In this document: piece by piece, positions 1 through 4,908 of the stretch | Position numbering within the stretch: the stretch's first letter is position 1 | How the letters are laid out: every line of letters starts with the position of its first letter | Assembly (NCBI GenBank): GCA_964458665.1 | Contig: CAYWOO010000182.1 | Span: forward strand, 1 to 7,882 | DNA: 7,882 nucleotides | Direction of reading: 5' to 3' | Source of the DNA: JANXYW01 sp964458665 | Lineage (GTDB): Bacteria; Chloroflexota; Dehalococcoidia; DSTF01; JACRBR01 | Position numbers and translations under genes: made by a program | The notes under the pieces: model-generated | The model's input: only the letters and a program-made list of their open reading frames with translations | Told to the model about the DNA's origin: nothing | Database searches by the model: none

Positions 1-71
1 GCGGACTGCGTTCGAATTGAATCCAGCAAAAGGGGACGCGAAGCGCGTGGCATAGCCGTCCTCGGCTGTGT

Positions 72-88
72 GTCCGGCATAGCCGGAC
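72..88. other. Small hairpin downstream of the sigma-factor gene
   Basis: A 7-bp perfect inverted repeat (GTCCGGC / GCCGGAC) with a 3-base loop lies about 95 bases past the stop codon of the minus-strand sigma-factor gene. The ten bases GGCATAGCCG occur at 49-58 and again at 76-85. There is no T tract on either side, so a terminator role is only a possibility. I see no gene in 1-180. Confidence 0.3.
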
Positions 89-180
89 CGACGGTTGCCG
101 AGAATCCGACCCGTAATCTACGATCGCGTGCGCGCGGATGCAGAACGCCCCAACGCAACGATCCGTGAGAAGCCGTTCGG

Positions 181-1602
181 CTAGCCCGGACAGTTCGGCC
201 CGGTCAGACACGTCGGCGACGCCGAAGGCGTCGCCGTCCTGGTGCCCCGGGGGGTCGCTGTATCGCTCGGCTCCGGCGTCGGCGTACCAGCCTTGGGCGT
301 GGCGGTCGCCGTCACGCGCGGCGTGCGCGTCGCCGTTGCGGCCTCCGTCGGCGTCTCTGTCGCCGGCTCCGCCGTCGGCGTCTCGCTCGGCTCCGGCGTC
401 ACCGACGGCGTCAGGTCCGGCGTTGGCGTCTCCACCGATACGCCGACGGTCACCGTGCCGGCCGGCGAGGGCGTCCTCGACGGCCCGGCCGTCCGCGTGA
501 TGGTCGCCGTGCCCCGGCTGACGCCGCCGCCGCTGCCATCACCACCGAATGCGGCGAGCAGCAGCGCACCGCCGCCGAACGCCACAACGAGCAGTCCGAT
601 CATCGCGCCGATGAACAGCATCACGCGATTGCGATCCCAGCCGCCGCCGCCGCCGGACATCATCGGCGAAATCGAGCCGCCGAAGCCGCCACCGCCGCCG
701 CCCACACCGACTCCGGCCGCAGCGTACGGACTCGGCGGCAAGGACGAGCCGCCACCTGCGCTGCCACCTCCGCCGCCGCCGCGCGCACCCGGACCGCTCG
801 TTGTCCACGCACCCGACACGTTGCCCCAGACGTCCGCCTTGAGCGCCATCGGCGCAGGCACCATCGCGAACGCGCCCAGGATCTCCAGCGGCGCCGCGAG
901 CCGCTTGCGCGAGCCCTGGCACGTCTCGCAGTCCTTGATGTGCGCGTCGACGGCCTTCCGCACCGGCTCCGTGTACGGCGGAAACTCGAACGCCGCCAGC
1001 ACCTTCTGCAGCTCTTCGCAGTCGCGACTGCCGCGCCGCGCCACGATGTAGCTGCCGATGACGTCGGCGGCCGCGGTCTTCATGCGGCTGACCATCGTGT
1101 AAGCGTTGCCTTTGCTCACGCCCATCACCGCCGCGATGTCCGCGCTCTCGAGCCCCTGCCGCACGTGCAGATCCAGCAGCGCGTAGTCGCGCGCGTTCAG
1201 CGCCGATGCAGCTTCCCACACCAGCGCCGCTGCCTCGTGGTCGCCCGCCGCCAGCTCCGGATTGTCCAGCCGGCACGGGTCCGGCACATCGAACGAGCCG
1301 AACGCCTCTTCGTGCACCGGCGATGGCAGCGGCATCATGCGGTTGCCGCGCTCGGCGCGCGTCACCGCCACGTTATGCGCGATGGTGAACAGCCACGACT
1401 TGAAGCTCGTGGCCTTCGTCAGCCCCGGCAGCGCCTGCATCGCCTTCATGAAGACGTCCTGCGTCGCGTCGGCAGCCTCGTCGGAGTCGCGGAGAATGCG
1501 CCACGTGAAGTCGTAGATCCGGCTGAAGTAGCCGTCGTAGAGCTGGCCGAAGCTGTCGAGGTCGCCGGCCATCGCCCGGCTAACGAGCAGCGCGTCGTCC
1601 AT
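181..1602 (-). CDS. ECF sigma factor with fused zinc-binding anti-sigma-like domain, membrane segment and Thr/Pro-rich tail
   Basis: This is a 473-residue ECF-type RNA polymerase sigma factor that appears to carry its own membrane tether. Seen in order: sigma region 2 at about residues 17-85 (YDFTWRILRDSDEAADATQD, then SFKSWLFTIAHNVAVTRAER); region 4 at about 125-178 (ALLDLHVRQGLESADIAAVM, then GNAYTMVSRMKTA); a zinc-anti-sigma pattern with Cys195 and HxxxCxxC at His221, Cys225 and Cys228; a Gly-rich linker at 272-322; one hydrophobic span at about 327-352; and a Thr/Pro/Ser-rich tail from about 362 ending in a short Cys-containing stretch. The ATG at 1602 is preceded by GGGAGG with 4-base spacing; the frame stays open upstream to 1818 but that extension crosses a dispersed hairpin. 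Known of the families: zinc-anti-sigma domains hold ECF factors inactive. Inferred: sigma and zinc modules are cytoplasmic and the tail is outside, so the protein would be a one-piece membrane-held regulator released by proteolysis or a conformational change. Targets are unknown. Confidence 0.88.
   Translation of the reverse strand: MDDALLVSRAMAGDLDSFGQLYDGYFSRIYDFTWRILRDSDEAADATQDVFMKAMQALPGLTKATSFKSWLFTIAHNVAVTRAERGNRMMPLPSPVHEEAFGSFDVPDPCRLDNPELAAGDHEAAALVWEAASALNARDYALLDLHVRQGLESADIAAVMGVSKGNAYTMVSRMKTAAADVIGSYIVARRGSRDCEELQKVLAAFEFPPYTEPVRKAVDAHIKDCETCQGSRKRLAAPLEILGAFAMVPAPMALKADVWGNVSGAWTTSGPGARGGGGGGSAGGGSSLPPSPYAAAGVGVGGGGGGFGGSISPMMSGGGGGWDRNRVMLFIGAMIGLLVVAFGGGALLLAAFGGDGSGGGVSRGTATITRTAGPSRTPSPAGTVTVGVSVETPTPDLTPSVTPEPSETPTAEPATETPTEAATATRTPRVTATATPKAGTPTPEPSDTATPRGTRTATPSASPTCLTGPNCPG
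214..236. other. Strong GAA-loop hairpin inside the 3' end of the sigma-factor gene
   Basis: A perfect 10-bp stem (CGGCGACGCC / GGCGTCGCCG) closed by GAA lies about 33 bases before the stop codon. It falls in the repetitive Thr/Pro/Ser-coding part, where GC-rich near-repeats of GTCGGCGT recur across about 280-450, so it may be a by-product of codon use. An mRNA 3'-end structure is possible. Confidence 0.4.
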
Positions 1603-1606
1603 GGCG

Positions 1607-1612
1607 CCTCCC
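1607..1612 (-). promoter_or_regulatory. Ribosome binding site that fixes the sigma-factor start
   Basis: On the minus strand GGGAGG is followed by CGCC and then the ATG at 1602. This favours the 473-residue protein over the 545-residue reading frame beginning at 1818. The extra 72 residues do not resemble any sigma-factor segment, and region 2 begins soon after the 1602 start. Confidence 0.7.
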
Positions 1613-1775
1613 AGAGCGCGGGCCGCCGCGACGCCGCCGGGGCTCCCCGCAACGCCGCGCAGACCAGATTCGAACCGAACGATACCATGACCCGGATCCC
1701 GCGGCACCACACCGCGCCTCCGATGGTAAGACGGCTCAACGGGCAGATTCTTACGCCCAGCATGGGCAGTCGGTT

Positions 1776-1801
1776 GTAGGGGCGGACCTATGTGTCCGCC
1801 C
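1776..1801. repeat. Dispersed GGGCGGAC hairpin, copy 1
   Basis: GTAG is followed by a perfect 8-bp inverted repeat, GGGCGGAC (1780-1787) and GTCCGCCC (1794-1801), with the loop CTATGT. The same design recurs at 6937-6960 with the loop ACTCAG, and with altered stem bases at 6595-6614. It sits in the 256-base gap between the sigma-factor start and the HTH gene. I saw no convincing promoter elsewhere in that gap. Confidence 0.6.
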
Positions 1802-1858
1802 GTGCGGCGTGGATGCACGTATTTGGCGAGATGTTGGTGCTTCCTGGCGTAGAGGGCG

Positions 1859-2389
1859 ATGGCGCGCGAGTATTCCGTGATGGCAAACGCAACCTTCGAT
1901 AGGCACGCGCTTCAGCGAGCGCTCGACGAGAAACGTCGCAGCGATGGGTTAAGTTGGGCAGCGGCAAGGCGCGACATAAACGCGCGTTTCAAGGATGTAC
2001 CGGGCCACAAACCGATCGCCGCATCAACTATCACGGGATTGGGACCCGAAGCAGACAGCATTTTGCAGATGCTGATATGGCTCCGGCGAACCCCGGAGAG
2101 CTTCGTTCCGGACGTTCGGGATCCCGACGCCGAGCGTTATCGATTGCCAGAACTATCGTCGACTCAAATCCTACGAGTGGACACCAGGTCGATGCATGCT
2201 GCACTCAACCTTGAACGCATCACACGAGGCATTAGCTGGAAAGACGTAGATCGGGCATTAGAGATTGGAAGCACGAGTCCACTCACTGGCCTGGCGAAGG
2301 GCGGCCGAACCAGCATCCAGATGCTGACTTTGGTCGCGGGTTGGTTGGGGAAGCCGTGCGTGACCTTTACGCGCGCATCGACATGGTAA
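1859..2389 (+). CDS. Small protein with two tandem HTH-like (XRE-type) domains
   Basis: The 176-residue product contains two diverged copies of one domain. Copy A (about residues 13-83) has the pattern FDRHALQRALDEKRRSDGLSW, then STITGL, SILQMLIWLRRTPESFV. Copy B (about 107-171) has VDTRSMHAALNLERITRGISW, then SPLTGLAKGGRTSIQMLTL and VAGWLGKPCVTF. The pattern of a helix ending in R-x-x-GLSW, a short recognition-helix region ST(I/L)xxL, and a final helix ending in WLG/WLR with F-V is typical of small Cro/C1-like HTH proteins common in Actinobacteria and Chloroflexota. A single chain could bind DNA as a pseudo-dimer; target unknown. The chosen ATG has GAGGG only 2-3 bases upstream; an ATG at 1880 starts closer to the domain but lacks a visible binding site. 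Three 60-base lines counted by hand gave 52-60% G+C, against 68% for one line of a neighbour, and ATA codons occur, which hints at recent acquisition. It converges on the phosphoesterase gene with a 7-base gap. Confidence 0.72.
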   Translation: MAREYSVMANATFDRHALQRALDEKRRSDGLSWAAARRDINARFKDVPGHKPIAASTITGLGPEADSILQMLIWLRRTPESFVPDVRDPDAERYRLPELSSTQILRVDTRSMHAALNLERITRGISWKDVDRALEIGSTSPLTGLAKGGRTSIQMLTLVAGWLGKPCVTFTRASTW

Positions 2390-2396
2390 TCAGTCT

Positions 2397-3131
2397 TCAC
2401 CCGTCCATCCGCAACGCGTGCCGCCGCACATCGACGCCCGCAACCCCAAACCGCACGATGTTCAACGTCTTCGCGACTTCCGGCGATCCCGAATAGTACG
2501 CCGGCACCGATCCATCGCCCGCGGGTTGCGGCACGTCCCAATGCCCGAGCGCCACGTAGTCGGCGCCGCTCGCCGCGATCTGGTGGTCGTGGATCAGCCA
2601 GCCGCGATGCGCGTCCTGCGGCCCCTGCACCCAGTGCCCGTGCGCAACGGATATCTGCCACGTCGCCGACTTCGGACGCGCCTCAGCCAGCGCCGGCATG
2701 TCGACGTACGCCATGTGCGGCACGCCCACCACTTCCAGGCCCAGCGCCTCGAACACGACGGCATCCGCCGCGGTGACGCCCAGTACGTGCACGTTCGCGA
2801 TGCTGTCCATGCCGCTGCGTCGATACACCGCGTCAGGCGTTGCCGGATCGTGATTGCCCGGAAGAATCACGACCTGGACGGTGGCATCGGCGAGCATGCG
2901 CGCCGCGCCTTCGAGGATCGTTGTCGCCGTCCGGTGGCTGTCGAACACATCGCCGGCCAGGATCAGCGCCTGCGCCCCCGTCTCCTCGGCGGCATCCAGC
3001 ACCGCTCGCAGCGCCGATAGCTCGCCGCCTTTGTGCCAGCGCCCACCAAGGTGCAGGTCCGACGTGTGCGCCACGACCAGTTCGGCCGCGGCGCCAGCGT
3101 GATCTCCGTTCGATGCGTCATCCGAACCCAT
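2397..3131 (-). CDS. Calcineurin-like metallophosphoesterase, SbcD/Mre11-type
   Basis: The 244-residue product has the full two-metal phosphoesterase signature. Counted from the ATG at 3131: SDLHLGG (Asp25, His27), GDVFDS (Asp61), GNHD (Asn93, His94), AHGHW (His164, His166), GHWD (His197), and YYSGSPE near residue 213. The DxH, GD, GNHD, HxH and GHxD order plus YSGSPE is typical of SbcD/Mre11-like DNA exonucleases and their short relatives. SbcD itself is about 400 residues with a C-terminal capping domain; this protein stops after the catalytic fold, and no SbcC-like ATPase is adjacent, so a nucleic-acid substrate is plausible but not shown. An in-frame GTG at 3155 would add eight residues; neither start has a strong Shine-Dalgarno sequence. 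It is last in the minus-strand operon, 35 or 59 bases after the methyltransferase stop depending on the start. Confidence 0.85.
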   Translation of the reverse strand: MGSDDASNGDHAGAAAELVVAHTSDLHLGGRWHKGGELSALRAVLDAAEETGAQALILAGDVFDSHRTATTILEGAARMLADATVQVVILPGNHDPATPDAVYRRSGMDSIANVHVLGVTAADAVVFEALGLEVVGVPHMAYVDMPALAEARPKSATWQISVAHGHWVQGPQDAHRGWLIHDHQIAASGADYVALGHWDVPQPAGDGSVPAYYSGSPEVAKTLNIVRFGVAGVDVRRHALRMDG

Positions 3132-3190
3132 GCCGCATTCTCGCCGGACAGCCACTCGCGCGGAAGACGGCCGCTACGGCGATTCGAACG

Positions 3191-4012
3191 CTATGCGACC
3201 TTCAGCAAATATACCCGTGGGCTCATCTTCCCGATCATCCGGTTCACGTGCCAGAGGCAGTCGCCGAGCATGATGTCATAGTTCGACTGGCCAAACTGCG
3301 CGATGTACTGTTCCGGCGCGCGCCGCAACCGAGCCGTGTGGATAAGCCGGCGACCAGCCTGGCCCGAAGCTTCTTCGCCCCACTCTCCCCACTCGCTGGC
3401 AAGCTCGATGCACTCGTCGATCTGAAAGCCTCCGGCGGTGAACGATGCTTCGACGAATTGCGGATCGGTCTGGAATACTCCGGGCGGACTGACGAACAGC
3501 TCGGCCTCACCGGGATACATCCGATCCGTCCAGAACACCGAGTGGTAGATCAACATGAAGCCTCCGCTGCGGAGAACGCGGCGGCACTCCGCGACTGCGC
3601 GATCAAGCGCCTCGACGTGCACGAGCACGTCCTTGCACCAGATCAGATCAACGCTTGCGTCACGCACAGGCTGCGCCTCCGCAGTACCAAGCTCGAAGCG
3701 AACGCGTTCGCGCAGTTCCGGGGTCGTGTCTGCGGCCTCGGCGAGCGACGCACTCGCGATCTCAATGTGTCTCGCGACCGGATCGATCCCGTGCACAGAA
3801 AAACCGAAATCTCGAGCCAACTTCAACGACTGCTGCCCCTCGCCGCAGCCAAGGTCCAACACATGCGCGCCCCGCCCGAGGCCGAGGTTGCTCACGATCT
3901 CGTAGAGCATCTCCGGGCCGCGTGCGTGCAAGCTCTCGTCGAGGGCAGCCTGGAAGGCCTCCTCGATCCGCGGATACTCGTCATAGGATGCGTCCAGGAA
4001 CGACTGCGCCAC
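3191..4012 (-). CDS. Class I SAM-dependent methyltransferase
   Basis: The 273-residue product has the Methyltransf_11-type Rossmann fold. Motif I is VLDLGCGEG (51-59), the acidic ribose-binding residue is Asp77 in HGIDP, the next strand region gives FELGTAEAQP (107-116), and VDLIWCKDVLVHVEAL (121-136) is followed by AECRRVLRSGGFMLIYHSVF (141-160). Class I enzymes of this type transfer methyl groups from SAM; the overall look (GIDP, KDVLVHV, RVLRSGG) fits small-molecule methyltransferases, but the substrate is not readable. The C-terminal part, with Trp-rich SEWGEWGEE near 207 and SNYDIMLGDCLWHVNRMIGK near 243-262, is distinctive and may form the acceptor pocket. The start is GTG, supported by AAGGAG five bases upstream. 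The stop codon of the preceding regulator gene lies within this ribosome binding site (only 9 bases between genes), which points to translational coupling. Confidence 0.87.
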   Translation of the reverse strand: MAQSFLDASYDEYPRIEEAFQAALDESLHARGPEMLYEIVSNLGLGRGAHVLDLGCGEGQQSLKLARDFGFSVHGIDPVARHIEIASASLAEAADTTPELRERVRFELGTAEAQPVRDASVDLIWCKDVLVHVEALDRAVAECRRVLRSGGFMLIYHSVFWTDRMYPGEAELFVSPPGVFQTDPQFVEASFTAGGFQIDECIELASEWGEWGEEASGQAGRRLIHTARLRRAPEQYIAQFGQSNYDIMLGDCLWHVNRMIGKMSPRVYLLKVA

Positions 4013-4021
4013 GGTTGCTCC

Positions 4022-4348
4022 TTACTCCGTATCCGGGCTCGCGTCTTCCGCGTCGGCGGCATCCGCGGACGCGTCGTTGCGAAACGCGTGCACGTCGTAC
4101 TCCATGCCGTAGATCCGCTTCAGGTCGACGATCGCCGCCAGCGCCCGCTTGCCGTGCGGGCTGGCAGCCGACTCGCCCTCATCGCCCGGCACTGGCTCGA
4201 ACGAGTGCAGCACGATCTTCTCGAGCAGCTGCCCCAGCGTGATGCCCTCGAACTCGGCGAGCCCCTTGAGCACCTTGACCATCTGCTTCTCCATGCGCAC
4301 ACCGAGCTGCACGCGCTCTACGCTCACTGCTTCCACCGAGTCGGGCAT
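4022..4348 (-). CDS. Ribbon-helix-helix-like small regulator
   Basis: The 108-residue product begins with a short strand (about residues 10-18, VERVQLGVRM region), then a helix (19-34, EKQMVKVLKGLAEFEG) and a second helix (36-51, TLGQLLEKIVLHSFE). This is the arrangement of CopG/Arc/MetJ-type ribbon-helix-helix DNA-binding proteins. A second conserved-looking block follows at about 66-90 (GKRALAAIVDLKRIYGMEYD, then VHAF); the tail is acidic and Ala-rich. I do not know a named family for the whole protein. The ATG at 4348 has GAGGAG 9 bases upstream; the longer frame from 4420 would place the predicted promoter and operator inside the gene. It is first in the operon with the methyltransferase, and its own promoter carries tandem 8-bp boxes (4377-4400), so autorepression is the natural inference. 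Confidence 0.75.
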   Translation of the reverse strand: MPDSVEAVSVERVQLGVRMEKQMVKVLKGLAEFEGITLGQLLEKIVLHSFEPVPGDEGESAASPHGKRALAAIVDLKRIYGMEYDVHAFRNDASADAADAEDASPDTE

Positions 4349-4376
4349 CGCTGTGGGCTCCTCGCTCGTATCATGC

Positions 4377-4400
4377 TGGTACCTTGGTACCACGGTAGGC
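4377..4400. promoter_or_regulatory. Candidate operator: tandem 8-bp GGTACC boxes
   Basis: On the plus strand three adjacent 8-mers read TGGTACCT, TGGTACCA and CGGTAGGC. The first two contain the perfect palindrome GGTACC at exactly 8-bp spacing; the third is degenerate. Ribbon-helix-helix regulators such as MetJ bind tandem 8-bp palindromic boxes cooperatively. The boxes cover the predicted -10 and start region of the minus-strand operon and lie about 29 bases upstream of its first start codon. Confidence 0.55.
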
Positions 4401-4420
4401 GTATCGAGAAGCGGCGTCAA
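4392..4420 (-). promoter_or_regulatory. Predicted promoter of the regulator-methyltransferase-phosphoesterase operon
   Basis: On the minus strand TTGACG (4415-4420) is separated by exactly 17 bases from TACCGT (4392-4397), a good match to a housekeeping sigma promoter. The -10 overlaps the third tandem operator box, so a bound regulator would block RNA polymerase. No transcript data are available to me. Confidence 0.5.
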
Positions 4421-4482
4421 GCCATCGAGAGACTGGTTGGCAAGTTCTCAAGCGTCGATCGGGAATCTTTGTTCTGTTCCCC

Positions 4483-4512
4483 TTGACAAACAGCGTACGC
4501 CTGTTCTACAGT
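4483..4512 (+). promoter_or_regulatory. Predicted promoter of the membrane microprotein gene
   Basis: A consensus -35 TTGACA (4483-4488) is followed after 18 bases by TACAGT (4507-4512). A start site would fall around 4519-4521, giving a leader of about 20-25 bases before the ATG at 4543. The region just upstream of the -35 also holds a short inverted repeat, GGGAA (4461-4465) and TTCCC (4477-4481). Confidence 0.6.
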
Positions 4513-4529
4513 ACGTCTGTTCTGAACAG
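4495..4529. promoter_or_regulatory. Candidate operator: 16-bp tandem repeat and CTGTTC palindrome
   Basis: Two adjacent 16-mers, GTACGCCTGTTCTACA (4495-4510) and GTACGTCTGTTCTGAA (4511-4526), match at 13 of 16 positions and span the spacer, -10 and start of the microprotein promoter. The second runs into the perfect dyad CTGTTC-T-GAACAG (4517-4529); the first contains CTGT-TCT-ACAG (4501-4511). A further CTGTTC lies at 4474-4479. The position predicts a repressor site. The regulator is unknown; I cannot match it confidently to LexA, BlaI or another known box. Confidence 0.5.
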
Positions 4530-4542
4530 GAGGTTCAACCCC

Positions 4543-4683
4543 ATGCAATTCGCCATCGTCCTCTCGCTCGTGCTGTTCATCTCCACCGCTCTGCTCCTCT
4601 TCCAGTTCATCACCGGCAGCCTCATCGGCGCCGACGACGAAGCCGCCAACCGCTGGCCTGGTCGCACGCACCGCGCCCACTGA
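4543..4683 (+). CDS. 46-residue single-span membrane microprotein
   Basis: The product has 46 residues: a short start (MQF), one hydrophobic span at about residues 3-27 (AIVLSLVLFISTALLLFQFI then TGSLI), and a polar, basic tail (DDEAANRWPGRTHRAH). The first half may also be read as an uncleaved signal anchor; no signal-peptidase site stands out. AGGAGG (4528-4533) precedes the ATG by 9 bases, and a near-consensus promoter lies directly upstream. This combination makes the small frame credible even though it matches no family I recognise. It diverges from the regulator-methyltransferase operon and is followed by a terminator-like hairpin. Single-span microproteins often modulate a larger membrane complex or sensor, but no partner is encoded next to it, so the function is unknown. 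Confidence 0.66.
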   Translation: MQFAIVLSLVLFISTALLLFQFITGSLIGADDEAANRWPGRTHRAH

Positions 4684-4739
4684 CGCAACGCCACCTCGCC
4701 GCCAGCCGAAGGTCGCCTGTCGCACACCGCCGCTCACGC

Positions 4740-4767
4740 ACGCCGTCCGCACCAACGCGGACGGCGT
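4740..4767 (+). terminator. Probable terminator after the microprotein gene
   Basis: A perfect 11-bp stem, ACGCCGTCCGC (4740-4750) and GCGGACGGCGT (4757-4767), encloses the 6-base loop ACCAAC and is followed by TCTCT. The T run is imperfect, so it is a weak intrinsic terminator by the classical rule, but its position 56 bases past the stop codon fits. Confidence 0.6.
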
Positions 4768-4816
4768 TCTCTACCCACCGCTCTACGCTCACCAATCGAC
4801 TCCTCACCCTCCACAT

Positions 4817-4854
4817 GAGCGGCCGTTCCCAAGTCCTGCCGGGGACGGCCGCTC
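4817..4854. other. Long hairpin in the gene-free region
   Basis: GAGCGGCCGTTCCC (4817-4830) pairs with GGGGACGGCCGCTC (4841-4854) over 14 positions with a single G-U wobble, around a 10-base loop. There is no T tract. It could be a second transcription end, a processed RNA structure or a mobile palindrome. Apart from this and the 4740-4767 hairpin I see nothing in 4684-4908. Confidence 0.5.
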
Positions 4855-4908
4855 GCCAACTCCACATCGGTGCCCGTGCTCTCGGTGCCCCAAGCGCAAC
4901 CGCCCCGC

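Noticed and set aside
242..1051. Plus-strand open frame rich in Val/Gly/Pro opposite the sigma-factor gene
   Set aside because: It is the mirror of the Thr/Pro- and Gly-rich parts of the sigma-factor gene; no domain and no ribosome binding site seen.
1655..1690. tRNA T-arm-like GGTTCGAATC on the minus strand
   Set aside because: The flanking bases do not form a 5-bp stem and no acceptor, D or anticodon arm can be built around it.
1603..1818. 72-residue N-terminal extension of the sigma factor
   Set aside because: It translates a dispersed hairpin and intergenic DNA, and a strong ribosome binding site sits right before the ATG at 1602.
2840..4486. A 548-residue open frame on the plus strand across the operon
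   Set aside because: It lies antisense to three well-supported genes, is rich in Arg/His/Pro as expected for a shadow of GC-rich coding DNA, and has no recognisable domain.
4517..4529. LexA (SOS) box
   Set aside because: The dyad CTGTTC-T-GAACAG resembles neither the GAAC-N4-GTTC box nor CTGT-N8-ACAG in spacing. It is kept only as an operator of unknown type.
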